A stretch of 64,000 nt of DNA from Phytoactinopolyspora limicola. GTDB lineage: Bacteria > Actinomycetota > Actinomycetes > Jiangellales > Jiangellaceae. Below, in pieces: positions 52,524 through 61,234 of this stretch. Both the position numbers and the translations under genes were made by a program. The stretch lies in assembly GCF_011320225.1 (NCBI RefSeq), contig NZ_JAAOEN010000002.1:496584-560583 (forward strand), in the 5' to 3' direction. Position 1 is the stretch's first letter, and each line of letters begins with the position of its first letter. The notes under the pieces are model-generated. The model was not told the origin of the DNA. It saw nothing but the letters and a program-made list of their open reading frames with translations, and made no database searches.

Positions 52524-55370
52524 TCAGCGTTCAGGAAGGTCGTCGTTGGTCGCCGCGTCGAGTAGTTCGAGCACGTGGTGGTACTCCCGGCCGGTGGCCT
52601 GGGTCATCCCCATCTCGCACGTGCGGTTGGACGAGGCGTAGGCCCACACGTCGTGTTCGGCGAGTTCGGCCGCTTCGGCCCGCGTCGCCCCACTCGTCAG
52701 CTCGGGGTAGAACAGGCCACGATCACCCGCGAAGCCACAACAACCCCACGCCGCCGGAACAACCACCCGTTCAGCCGCCGCCTCCGCTACGGCACGTACG
52801 TCGTCGACGGTGCCCATGTGCACGTTGGAACAGGTCGGGTGGATCGCCAAGGACCGCAGCCGCCGGTGCACTCGCAGCTCCGGCAGCACCGACTCGCGGA
52901 CGAACGTCACCGCGTCGAGCACCCGCAGCCGCTCGAACCGCGCGCGGTCGGGAGCGTCGAGAGCGGCCCCGAGGTGGTCCAGTCCGTGAGCACACGAGGA
53001 CGCGTCGCAGGCGACGGGCAACTCCCCGCCACGCGAGGCATCCCAGACCGCGCGGAACACCCGCCGGGCCATCTCTGCGTTTCCACTGGTGAAACCCTTG
53101 GATGCCCAGGGCGTTCCGCAGCAGAGCCCGTCGATCCCGTCGGGGACGGCCACGGCCACCCCGGCCCGCTCACACAACCGCAGGAAAGCCGTCGTCGCTC
53201 CCGGGCCGGCCAACTCGCCACCGGCTGGGCCGAACATCGCCCCCACACACGCCGGGAAGAACACCACCGACGCGTCCGGCGGCGCCTGCGGAGCCGGCCG
53301 CGGCGGCCCGGCCGGCGGCAGCCCGTGGCTCAGCTGAGGGACCAGCCCTGCACCCAGCATCGTGCGGCCGGCCCGGCTAGCGCCGGACAGCACCGGACCG
53401 GGTACCGCCTGCGCAACCTTCAGGCCGGCCCGCACCCCGCGCACCGCACCGGCCCAGTGCCGGGCCGCGGTCAGCCCGGCACGCTGCGCGATCGCACCAT
53501 TCCGATCCGCCCGCATCTCCTTCATCACCGCGCCGGTGTCGATGTTCACCGGGCATGCGGTGACACACAACGAGTCCGCCGCGCAGGTATCGACGGCGGC
53601 GTAGCTGTACTCCGCTTCCAGTTGCCGACGGCGCTCCCCGGTGGCCGCGGCGATCTCGCGCATGAGCACGATGCGCTGCCGAGGTGTGGTGGTGGTGTTC
53701 CGCGACGGGCAGACCGGCTCGCAGTAACCACACTCGACGCAGCTGTCCACCGCTTCGTGGACCGCCGGAACCACCTTGAGGTTCTTGACGTGTGCCTGTG
53801 GATCGTCGTCGATCAGCACGCCTGGGTTGAGCAGGCCGGCGGGATCGAACAGCCGCTTGATCTCCCGCATCACGTCGTAGATCTGATCACCGAACTGGCG
53901 GCGGACGAACGGCGCCATGATCCGCCCAGTGCCGTGTTCGGCTTTGAGCGAGCCGTCGCGGCCGAGCACCAGGTCGACGAGGTCGTCGGTGAACTCCTCG
54001 TAGCGGGCGAGCTCGGCTGGTTCGGCAAGGTTCGGATTGATCATGAAGTGTAGGTTGCCGTCTTTGGCGTGGCCGAAGATCACCGCGTCGTCGTAGCCAT
54101 GGGTGGCGAACAACCCGATCAGCTCACTCACGGTGGCGGTCAGGACGGGAACGGGAACAACGACGTCCTCCAGCAGCGCCGTCGACCCGACGGGCCGCGC
54201 TCCGGCGACGGCAGCGTAGAGGCCTTTACGTACCCGCCACAGTTGGCTGCGGGTAGCGGCGTCGGTGGTGAGGGCAGCTGGTGCGTCGAGGGTGAGCCGG
54301 CCCAACGACACCTGCGCGGCGCCGACCATCTCGGTCAGCTCCACCGCCGTCCCCGCCTGGTACTCCACCAGCAGTGCCGTGTGCCCAGCGACATTCACTC
54401 CGGCGATCGCGTCCGGGACCGCTGGGTCGGCCTGAGCCACCCGCAACGACGCCGCGTCCAGCAGCTCGATGGCCCGGGCGCCGGAAGCGATGAGTGCTTC
54501 CAGCGCGTCGGTGGCCCGCGGCAACGAGTCGAACACCAGCAGGGTGGTGGCCGCGTGCGGCAGCAGCGGTACGGTGCGCAGCGTGGCCTCGGCGACAAAA
54601 CCGAGGGTGCCCTCGCTGCCGACCATCAGATGGGTGAGGATGTCGACCGGCTCGTCGTGGTCGAGCAGGGCGTTGACCCCGTAGCCCATGGTGTTCTTCA
54701 TGGAGAACTGGTGCTCGATGACCGCGCGCATCGCCGCGCTGCCGCGCACCTGATCACGCAGCCGCAACAGGCCAGCGTAAAGGTCTGGCTCCTGCGCCCG
54801 TAGCCGAGCGTCGGCGCCCACCGCACCGGTGTCGACGATGGTCCCGCTGGGCAGCACCACCACCATAGATTCGATGGTCCGGTACGCGGTGTCGACCGTG
54901 CCACATGACATACCGCTCGAGTTGTTCGCGACGACCCCGCCGATGGTGCACGCGGACTCACTCGCCGGATCCGGCCCGAGCCGCCGGCCGTAGCGGGCCA
55001 GCCGCGCGTTGACCTGGCGTAACGTCAGACCGGGTTGAACTTTGACCCGGGCGCCGTCGTCGAGGATCTCCAGACCGGTGAACTGGCGACGGGTATCCAC
55101 CAGCAACCCGTCCGACGACGCCTGCCCCGACAGGCTCGTCCCGGCCGACCGGAACGTGACGGGCAACTCGTGCCGCCGGGCGATGCGCATCGCGTCGGCG
55201 ACGTCGCGTGCACCGCTCGCCTCCAGCACAGCACGTGGGTGTAGCAGGTAGTGCGACGCGTCATGCGCCATCGCGGCCAGGTCGGTGACGGACGTCCGCA
55301 CCGCCTCGGGCCCGGCGAGGTGGCGAAGCTCGGCGACGACAGCATCGTCCGGGGCGAGGGCAGCGGTCAT
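52524..55370 (-). CDS. FAD-linked and Fe-S oxidoreductase fusion (D-lactate dehydrogenase type)
   Basis: A 948-residue fusion. Residues about 30-460 form the FAD-binding_4 and FAD-oxidase C domains (TFRSAGTSLSGQASSDGLLVD, GPDPASESACTIGGVVANNSSGMSCG, MVGSEGTLGFV, HAKDGNLHFMINP). A ferredoxin-type part follows (CVECGYCEPVCP and CAADSLCVTACP), then two CCG-type heterodisulfide domains (GLCCGTPWASKG, AAWGCCGFAGDRG). Such fusions oxidise D-lactate or related D-2-hydroxy acids and pass electrons to the quinone pool. ATG 55370 opens the homologous region. It is divergent from the PLP enzyme. Confidence 0.9.
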   Translation of the reverse strand: MTAALAPDDAVVAELRHLAGPEAVRTSVTDLAAMAHDASHYLLHPRAVLEASGARDVADAMRIARRHELPVTFRSAGTSLSGQASSDGLLVDTRRQFTGLEILDDGARVKVQPGLTLRQVNARLARYGRRLGPDPASESACTIGGVVANNSSGMSCGTVDTAYRTIESMVVVLPSGTIVDTGAVGADARLRAQEPDLYAGLLRLRDQVRGSAAMRAVIEHQFSMKNTMGYGVNALLDHDEPVDILTHLMVGSEGTLGFVAEATLRTVPLLPHAATTLLVFDSLPRATDALEALIASGARAIELLDAASLRVAQADPAVPDAIAGVNVAGHTALLVEYQAGTAVELTEMVGAAQVSLGRLTLDAPAALTTDAATRSQLWRVRKGLYAAVAGARPVGSTALLEDVVVPVPVLTATVSELIGLFATHGYDDAVIFGHAKDGNLHFMINPNLAEPAELARYEEFTDDLVDLVLGRDGSLKAEHGTGRIMAPFVRRQFGDQIYDVMREIKRLFDPAGLLNPGVLIDDDPQAHVKNLKVVPAVHEAVDSCVECGYCEPVCPSRNTTTTPRQRIVLMREIAAATGERRRQLEAEYSYAAVDTCAADSLCVTACPVNIDTGAVMKEMRADRNGAIAQRAGLTAARHWAGAVRGVRAGLKVAQAVPGPVLSGASRAGRTMLGAGLVPQLSHGLPPAGPPRPAPQAPPDASVVFFPACVGAMFGPAGGELAGPGATTAFLRLCERAGVAVAVPDGIDGLCCGTPWASKGFTSGNAEMARRVFRAVWDASRGGELPVACDASSCAHGLDHLGAALDAPDRARFERLRVLDAVTFVRESVLPELRVHRRLRSLAIHPTCSNVHMGTVDDVRAVAEAAAERVVVPAAWGCCGFAGDRGLFYPELTSGATRAEAAELAEHDVWAYASSNRTCEMGMTQATGREYHHVLELLDAATNDDLPER

Positions 55371-55426
55371 GAAGCAACCGTACCGCCTGGTGATTTTCCG
55401 ACCCGACGGCCACCACTGCTTGGCTC

Positions 55427-55486
55427 CACGGGCGAATCCGTTATCAGGACCTTTCTCTGGGCGTTCCGACGACGATTTCGCCCGTG
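55427..55486. promoter_or_regulatory. Inverted arms in the leader of the PLP-enzyme gene
   Basis: CACGGGCGAA (55427-55436) and TTCGCCCGTG (55477-55486) are perfect complements 40 bases apart, ending 25 bases before the GTG of the trans-sulfuration enzyme. They could fold as an RNA leader element. No known riboswitch core is recognised. Confidence 0.3.
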
Positions 55487-55511
55487 AAGCGGCCCCCTGG
55501 ATACTGGCGGG

Positions 55512-56597
55512 GTGGCAGATTCCGACCTTGCACACCCGCTGAGCCCGCATACTCGCCTCGTCACCGCCGGGCGGCCGGCAGCCGAACCCGACGCCCCGCT
55601 CAACGAACCGGTGATGTTCGCATCGACCTACCATGCCGGCGGCGAACGTGGTTACGGCCGTTACGGCAACCCCACGTGGGAGGCGTTCGAGCAGGTGCTC
55701 GGCGACCTCGAAGGTGGCACGGCGCTGACGTTCTCGTCCGGGATGGCCGCCACCAGTGCGGTGTTGTCGCTGCTTCCGGAAGGGGCTGTCGTCGTCGCCC
55801 CCGAAACCGCCTACCTGGGTGTTCTGGATCAGCTCCGGGAACGACGAGACGCCGGGCGGATCCAGCTACGACACGTCGACATCACGGACCCGACCGAGAT
55901 CAAAGACGCCGTCCAAGAAGCCGCCATGCTGTGGCTGGAGTCACCGGCCAACCCGAAGCTGGAGGTCGCCGACGTGGCGTCGGCCAGCGCCGCCGCCCGC
56001 GATGCCGGTGCGATCACCGTGGTGGACAACACGTTCGCCACCCCGCTTCTCCAGCGACCGCTCGCACTCGGCGCCGACATCGTGGTCCACAGCGCGACCA
56101 AACTGATCTCCGGTCACTCCGATGTCGTCCTCGGGGCCACGGTGACCACCAACGATGACACTCGTGGGCGGCTCGAGCGGTATCGCCGGCTGCACGGCGC
56201 GATTCCCAGCCCCATGGACACCTTCCTGGCCCTGCGCGGCCTACGTACGCTCGGTGTCCGGCTGGACCGAGCCCAGGCCAACGCGGCTACCCTCGTCGAA
56301 CGGCTCGGCGCACACCCCGCCGTGACCACCGTCCGCTACCCCGGCTCCGGGACCATCTGCTCGATCGAGGTGGCCGGCGGGGCTGAAGGCGCTGACCGGG
56401 TGGTGGGGTCGGTGCGGCTGTGGGTGAACACGACCAGCCTCGGCGGGGTGGAGTCGACCCTAGAACGACGGCGCCGCTGGCCCAGCGAGAGCGAGACGGT
56501 CGACGTATCGCTGATCCGGCTATCCGTCGGCATCGAAGACGTCGACGACCTATGGGCCGACCTCGCTCAAGCGCTCGACACCGCTGCGGCCCCATGA
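55512..56597 (+). CDS. Cystathionine gamma-lyase/synthase-family PLP enzyme
   Basis: A 361-residue Cys/Met-metabolism PLP enzyme. It has YGRYGNPTWEAFEQVLGDLEGG, the PLP-stacking FSSGMAATSAVL, ESPANPKLEVAD, VVDNTFATPLLQRPLALGADIVVHSATKLISGHSDVVLG with the Schiff-base lysine, and IRLSVGIEDVDDLWADL. The family covers cystathionine gamma-synthase, beta/gamma-lyases and methionine gamma-lyase; which one cannot be told. It is slightly shorter than the usual 380-400 residues, with a compact region around 270-300. The GTG start is followed by a GNAT gene overlapping by four bases. Confidence 0.9.
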   Translation: MADSDLAHPLSPHTRLVTAGRPAAEPDAPLNEPVMFASTYHAGGERGYGRYGNPTWEAFEQVLGDLEGGTALTFSSGMAATSAVLSLLPEGAVVVAPETAYLGVLDQLRERRDAGRIQLRHVDITDPTEIKDAVQEAAMLWLESPANPKLEVADVASASAAARDAGAITVVDNTFATPLLQRPLALGADIVVHSATKLISGHSDVVLGATVTTNDDTRGRLERYRRLHGAIPSPMDTFLALRGLRTLGVRLDRAQANAATLVERLGAHPAVTTVRYPGSGTICSIEVAGGAEGADRVVGSVRLWVNTTSLGGVESTLERRRRWPSESETVDVSLIRLSVGIEDVDDLWADLAQALDTAAAP

Positions 56598-57442
56598 TGC
56601 GCCGCCTCACCACCGTGAACGACGTGGCGGCGGCCAGCGGCCACGACGCCATGGTGTGTTGGGCGGCGCAGCGGCTGCCCGCCGATGGCGCCGCCTTCCG
56701 GTACGGGGCCGCGGTCGCCGTCGCCGCGCCCGCCCTGTTCCGGCGCGACCGGCTGGTGATCCGCGGCCCGGTCGACGACGCGACGACCCTCCTCGAGCAT
56801 CTGCTGCCGTCGCTACCGGACAGCTACGGCCTGCTCTCAGGGTCACCGTTGATCCACGAACTCGCCGGCCGGCTCCCCTCGCTGCAGGTCGTATCGGAGT
56901 TCGGCTGGATGGAGGCGACCTCGCTCGAGCCGGTTCCAGCCGGGGCGGCCGACTGGTTACGTGAGGACACCTATGAAGAAGTGACCGCGCTCATCTCCCG
57001 GGTGTACCCCGGCTCCTACGCGTTACCCGGAGAGTACCCGGACCACCGTTGGGCCGGGGTGCGCGATGACGCCGGCCAGCTGGTGGCGGTGGGGTCGGAC
57101 TCGGGCACCGGCGGTGGGGTCGGCTTCGTCTCCGCTGTGGTCAGCGAACCACAGCTCCGGGGGCGCGGCCATGCCCGGGCGGTAGCCTCGTTCGTCGCCC
57201 ATGACCTGCTCGAACGTTACGGCCGGGTGGCGCTGATGGTCGACGACACCAACCACGCGGCGATCCGCCTCTACGAACGACTGGGATTCGTCGGTGAGTC
57301 CGTCGCCGCGGCTGCCCTATCCGACACGTCGCCGGCCACCCGGCGCGAACTCCACGTGAGCAGCCGCTCCAGCGGTCCACGGCCGAGAGTCAGTCTCCAG
57401 AGCGACGCCACGGCCAGGGTCACCAGGACGAACCACAGGTAG
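56594..57442 (+). CDS. GNAT-family acetyltransferase
   Basis: A 282-residue protein with an N-terminal helical part and a C-terminal GNAT domain: GVGFVSAVVSEPQLRGRGHARAVASFVAHDLLER contains the acetyl-CoA loop (LRGRGHA, the RxxGxG/A pattern) and MVDDTNHAAIRLYERLGF is the final strand-helix. ATG 56594 overlaps the PLP-enzyme stop by four bases. Its last 57 codons lie antisense to the convergent membrane-protein gene; sequence after about residue 238 looks unlike the family, so the functional protein may end in effect before that. The acetyl acceptor is unknown. Confidence 0.85.
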   Translation: MMRRLTTVNDVAAASGHDAMVCWAAQRLPADGAAFRYGAAVAVAAPALFRRDRLVIRGPVDDATTLLEHLLPSLPDSYGLLSGSPLIHELAGRLPSLQVVSEFGWMEATSLEPVPAGAADWLREDTYEEVTALISRVYPGSYALPGEYPDHRWAGVRDDAGQLVAVGSDSGTGGGVGFVSAVVSEPQLRGRGHARAVASFVAHDLLERYGRVALMVDDTNHAAIRLYERLGFVGESVAAAALSDTSPATRRELHVSSRSSGPRPRVSLQSDATARVTRTNHR

Positions 57443-58635
57443 ACCTGGTTCCCGGACATGTCCCAGAGGGACTCCTCGAGCAGTGCGATGGCGACGACGT
57501 GCCCGCAGTAGGCGGTCAGCGCCATCGCCCCGGTGGCGGCGAGCGGGAACACGAGCCACCGCACCCGGTCGGCGACCATCAGGCACAGTGCGATCACCCC
57601 CAGGGCCACGCCGGCCGAGCCCACTACCTCGAACGGGGTGCCCGAGTGTGGTGCGGCGCCACCTAGCGCCCGTAGATCGACGTCGCTCCAGCTGAAGCCG
57701 TCGTCGTCGTAGTCCGGTCCATCGTCATCCCAGTCGCCGGATGGGCCGCCCGGGGGCTCGCAGTAATAGGTGCCATCGCCGTAGTCGAAACACTCCATGC
57801 CGGAGACGTCGATCTGATCGCCCGGCACCCGATCGTCGTCGAACCCGCCGTCGATGTCGTCGAACTCGCCGGCCCCATCCGCGCCATCCGTGACTTCCAC
57901 ACCGTCGGGCATGTCGTCACCGTCGAAGGACTCGGTGGTCGCCGCACCCAACCCGTATCCGACGACGGCCAACATGACCCCCGCGGCCAGCAGCAACGCC
58001 CGCACTCTGGCGGCTGTTAGGTCGAGCCGCCCCACCCCGATTCCCACCAGGGGAAAGACGATCCAGATCAGGGCGGGGTAGGTGCCGGCAACGAGGATGT
58101 CACCGAGCGTCGAGCCCGACTGGTATTGCAGCCATGCCGAGGCCACCAGGTGGAGCACCGGCATCACGACGGCCAGCACGCCAGCCACGATGAAGAGCCG
58201 ACGCGGCCGCCAGGACAGGAACGGCAAAGCCAGCACGAAGAGCACCGCGTAGTACTCGAGGATCACCGCGACGCTGGAGCCGAACGTGTCCAGGATGCTA
58301 CCGAGCGCGAACAGCCAGGCGGCCCGGACGAAGATCCGGATTCGGCAACGTACCAGCTCGGCCCCCTCGTAGACCCGGGTCCGGCCGGACAGGATCGCCA
58401 TGGACACCCCGGCGAGCACCGCGAACAGAATCGACGATCGGCCGTGCGCCACCTCGAGCCAACTCGACGGGTTGAACAGGTTCAGCGACTCCGAGGTGAA
58501 CGCTAGATGCGCGGCGAACATGCCGAGCACGGCAAGGCCCCGAGCCACGTCGAGCCCGGTGATACGAGCGGTGGATCTGGATGCCGGCGACACCGCTGGG
58601 CTACGTGCGGGGTCGGTTTGAACAGCAGACTGCAA
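57271..58635 (-). CDS. DUF418/DUF1624-like multi-pass membrane protein with acidic loop
   Basis: A 454-residue membrane protein with about ten helices. It starts at TTG 58635, supported by AAAGGAA six bases upstream. GLDVARGLAVLGMFAAHL is the typical opening of YeiB/DUF418 or heparan-N-acetyltransferase-like acyltransferases; TAYCGHVVAIAL and the closing WRLTLGRGPLERLLTW match DUF418. Between helices, residues about 230-330 form an Asp/Gly-rich outside segment with a short Cys pair (CFDYGDGTYYC). The 3' end overlaps the convergent GNAT gene by 172 bases. The acyl donor and acceptor are unknown. Confidence 0.83.
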   Translation of the reverse strand: MQSAVQTDPARSPAVSPASRSTARITGLDVARGLAVLGMFAAHLAFTSESLNLFNPSSWLEVAHGRSSILFAVLAGVSMAILSGRTRVYEGAELVRCRIRIFVRAAWLFALGSILDTFGSSVAVILEYYAVLFVLALPFLSWRPRRLFIVAGVLAVVMPVLHLVASAWLQYQSGSTLGDILVAGTYPALIWIVFPLVGIGVGRLDLTAARVRALLLAAGVMLAVVGYGLGAATTESFDGDDMPDGVEVTDGADGAGEFDDIDGGFDDDRVPGDQIDVSGMECFDYGDGTYYCEPPGGPSGDWDDDGPDYDDDGFSWSDVDLRALGGAAPHSGTPFEVVGSAGVALGVIALCLMVADRVRWLVFPLAATGAMALTAYCGHVVAIALLEESLWDMSGNQVYLWFVLVTLAVASLWRLTLGRGPLERLLTWSSRRVAGDVSDRAAAATDSPTNPSRS

Positions 58636-58828
58636 CGAGGGTTCCTTTCAAGCGGCCCCGACCCGCGCCCGTCGCACATGAGTGTGCACCCGGTTATCCG
58701 GTCAGTTCTTCAGTCGGGGTGTCATCCGCGAACAGCAGATCATAACCGGTGTACTCAGCCGATGAGTGAACTGTGAAGAAACGGTTCAGACCAGGACCTT
58801 GGCATCCAGGCGCCGACCGCGCGTGCCT

Positions 58829-58880
58829 TGATCATGTGCGAGCTACACCCCCAATCAGGGGGCGAAGTCGCACATGATCA
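58829..58880. repeat. Palindromic repeat, subtype A (copy 4)
   Basis: Outer arms TGATCATGTGCGA and TCGCACATGATCA pair perfectly, followed by GCTACACCCCC against GGGGGCGAAG with mismatches, around AATCA. It lies between the DUF418 gene's promoter and the 3' end of the ABC operon. The remaining sequence of 58636-58919 holds no gene. Confidence 0.85.
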
Positions 58881-58919
58881 CCTGACGACGTCAGCCCGGC
58901 CGACCGGGCCCTCGCCCGA

Positions 58920-60083
58920 TCACGGCCGGGTCAGAGTAAGCCGCAGCCGCCACGCCGCCAGGCTCATCAGCACCACTGCGAACGCCGCCAGCACGCCCAG
59001 CTGGGGCAGGATGTCGACCAGCGTGCCACCTCGGCGGCTGAGTTCGACGAACGCCTCGTTCGCCCAGGCATGCGGCGTGATGTTGGCGACGGTGCGCATG
59101 GTGCCGCTGAACAGGTCGAGCGGCAACATACTCCCGCCGAGTGCGCCGAGGCCCAGGCCCACCATCACGGTGATACCAGCGGCCTGCTCGTCGTTGTGCA
59201 TCACCGCACCGACCAGCATCGCCGCCCCAGCGGCCACCGCGGCGAACACGGCGAGCAACACGACGGCGGCGGGAATGTTGCCCCAGGACACACCGAACAA
59301 CACGGCTGTAGTGGCCATGATGTAGACCGCCTGGAACATGCCGACACCCCACCGGCCGGCGCCTTCACCAACCACGATGAGCCGCAGACTGGTGGGGGTC
59401 GCGACCATCCGTCGGCTGACACCGTACTGACGGCTCTGGATCAACGCCGACGCTCCGGTTAGCGCGTTGAGGAACGTCATCAGCAGCAGGATGCCAATCG
59501 CGACCTGATCGATGCCGAGGGGTTCGTCGTCGGGGTCCGCGCCCCCGGCCAGAACCCGGTTGATCTCCACCGGCGCCCCGGCAGCGACGGTGCGCTCGAC
59601 CACTTCGCCGATGTCATCAGCGGCCGCGTCGGTCAGCGTGAGCAGGTAACCAGTGACGTCCGCGGCCACCGCCTCGGCCTCGAACGCTCTCATCACCACC
59701 CCCTCGACCTGGGTTGAGCCGTCGCCGGGCCCCAGCATCACCGTCAGCTCAACACCTGCCCCGCCGCGCAGGGCATCTTCGGCGTCGTCGGGAACGGCCA
59801 CCCCCAGCACGACGTCGCGGTCTTCGACCAGGTCGCGGAGCTCCGCGGAACTGTCGACCCGCTGAACCGAAGCCGCACCGGTGTCCTCCAGCCGTTCGAC
59901 ACTCCGGTCGACGAAGGCCCCGGTGCCGGCGACGGCGACGTCTGGGGCATCGTCGTCGTCGGCGAACTGCGAACCAATGACGAACACGATCAGCAGCGGA
60001 AACACCAGCACGAAGAAGAGGTTGGCCCGCTCCCGGAACATCCGGAGCAGGTTGAACGATGCGATCGACAACACCTTGGTCAT
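58920..60083 (-). CDS. ABC-2-type exporter permease (second permease)
   Basis: A 387-residue permease: first helix LFFVLVFPLLIVFVIGSQF, a roughly 150-residue extracytoplasmic domain (APDVAVAGTGAFVDRSVERL on), and a C-terminal six-helix ABC2 membrane part (ILLLMTFLNALTGASAL to AAFAVVLMSLAAWRLRL) with the RRMVATPTSLRLI coupling loop. This YhgE/NatB-like layout is typical of Na+/drug exporters. It overlaps the other permease by four bases and is last in the operon, followed by a palindrome. Confidence 0.88.
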   Translation of the reverse strand: MTKVLSIASFNLLRMFRERANLFFVLVFPLLIVFVIGSQFADDDDAPDVAVAGTGAFVDRSVERLEDTGAASVQRVDSSAELRDLVEDRDVVLGVAVPDDAEDALRGGAGVELTVMLGPGDGSTQVEGVVMRAFEAEAVAADVTGYLLTLTDAAADDIGEVVERTVAAGAPVEINRVLAGGADPDDEPLGIDQVAIGILLLMTFLNALTGASALIQSRQYGVSRRMVATPTSLRLIVVGEGAGRWGVGMFQAVYIMATTAVLFGVSWGNIPAAVVLLAVFAAVAAGAAMLVGAVMHNDEQAAGITVMVGLGLGALGGSMLPLDLFSGTMRTVANITPHAWANEAFVELSRRGGTLVDILPQLGVLAAFAVVLMSLAAWRLRLTLTRP

Positions 60084-61234
60084 GGCCGCAACCTCCTCCG
60101 CAACAACACGGCCGCGGGCACGCCGGCCACCACCGCGATAACGGCCATCGCGAGCACCGGGCGGCCGACCACCGTCCAGGTCGTCGCGTCGGTCAGGTCC
60201 TCCAGTCCGTTGAGGAACCAGTAGTGCGGAGTCATCTTGGCCAGAAGGCCCATCAGCCCCTCACCGCTGACCGGGAACCAGGATCCACCCAGCATGGCTA
60301 GACCAACCGCGATGATCGCCTGTGCGGCGCTGGCTCCTTCGGACGTCTTGGCGATACCCGCAACGATGGCCATCAACGCCACCGCGGTCAGCACGGCGCT
60401 CACCACGAGCGCCGACACACCGAGCCATGGCCCCCAGTCGGCGCCCATCAGGAGGGTGCCCGTGACCATGAGGATCATCGTGGCCAGCACCCCGAGCAGG
60501 AAACTCACCGCTCCTTTGGCCGCGGTAATGGAATCACGTCGGATCGGTGCGGCCAGCAGTCGAGTGAGCGTCCCCGACTTCTTCTCGTCCAGCAGTGTGG
60601 TGACGCCGAATTGCACGGTGAAGAAGACGAACATCACCGCCATGCCGGCCATCATCCGGGCTCCGGTATCGAGCCCTTCGCCGCCCGGCCACACTCGGTC
60701 TAGTTCTATCCCCGTCGCCGGCGGCACCGGAGCGACGTCCAGTCCGAGCTCGTCGGCGGCACGTGCCAGCAGCCGGGCGCGCTCGATATTCGTGGTGAAA
60801 CCGACCACGATCGACTCGGCCACCCCGGCCTGGACCGGCCGGTCCGGGTTCTCCACGAGACCCAGCTCAGGTGCACTCCCGCCGTCGGCCGTGACACGGT
60901 CGCCGAAGTCGTCCGGGATCACGATGACGGCGTCATAACCATCGGCGTCGATCACGGCGTCGGGATCGGCGTCCGCGTCCAGCACGGTTACCTCGAGGCC
61001 ACCTTCGCCGTCGAGACCGGCGATGCCGGCACGGAGCTGGCTAGAGACGACCGAGCCGTCCGCGTCGACGACGGCGATGTCGACCTCCAGCTGTCCTTCG
61101 CCGAGGTCGCCCATGACGAGATCCAGCACGAAGGCGAGGACCAGCGGGGTCAGGATGCCGAGCAGAAAGAACGACTTGTCTCGCAACCGCTCCTTGAGGT
61201 CTTTGGCGGTGATGGTGACGACGGCGGACATCAC
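60080..61234 (-). CDS. ABC-2-type exporter permease (first permease)
   Basis: A 384-residue homologue of the other permease: KDLKERLRDKSFFLLGILTPLVLAFVLDLVMGDL as first helix, a large outside domain (GEGQLEVDIAVVDADGSVVSSQL onwards), then MAGMAVMFVFFTVQFGVTTLLDEKKSGTLTRLLAAPIRRDSI and the C-terminal helices. The DEKKSGTLTRLLAAPI loop is the conserved ABC-2 motif. The GTG overlaps the ATPase stop by four bases. The two permeases probably form a heterodimer. Confidence 0.88.
   Translation of the reverse strand: MMSAVVTITAKDLKERLRDKSFFLLGILTPLVLAFVLDLVMGDLGEGQLEVDIAVVDADGSVVSSQLRAGIAGLDGEGGLEVTVLDADADPDAVIDADGYDAVIVIPDDFGDRVTADGGSAPELGLVENPDRPVQAGVAESIVVGFTTNIERARLLARAADELGLDVAPVPPATGIELDRVWPGGEGLDTGARMMAGMAVMFVFFTVQFGVTTLLDEKKSGTLTRLLAAPIRRDSITAAKGAVSFLLGVLATMILMVTGTLLMGADWGPWLGVSALVVSAVLTAVALMAIVAGIAKTSEGASAAQAIIAVGLAMLGGSWFPVSGEGLMGLLAKMTPHYWFLNGLEDLTDATTWTVVGRPVLAMAVIAVVAGVPAAVLLRRRLRP

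Noticed and set aside
5516-58880. Palindromes as insertion sequences or replication origins
   Set aside because: None contains a transposase frame or DnaA-box clusters; they are 50-120 bases only.
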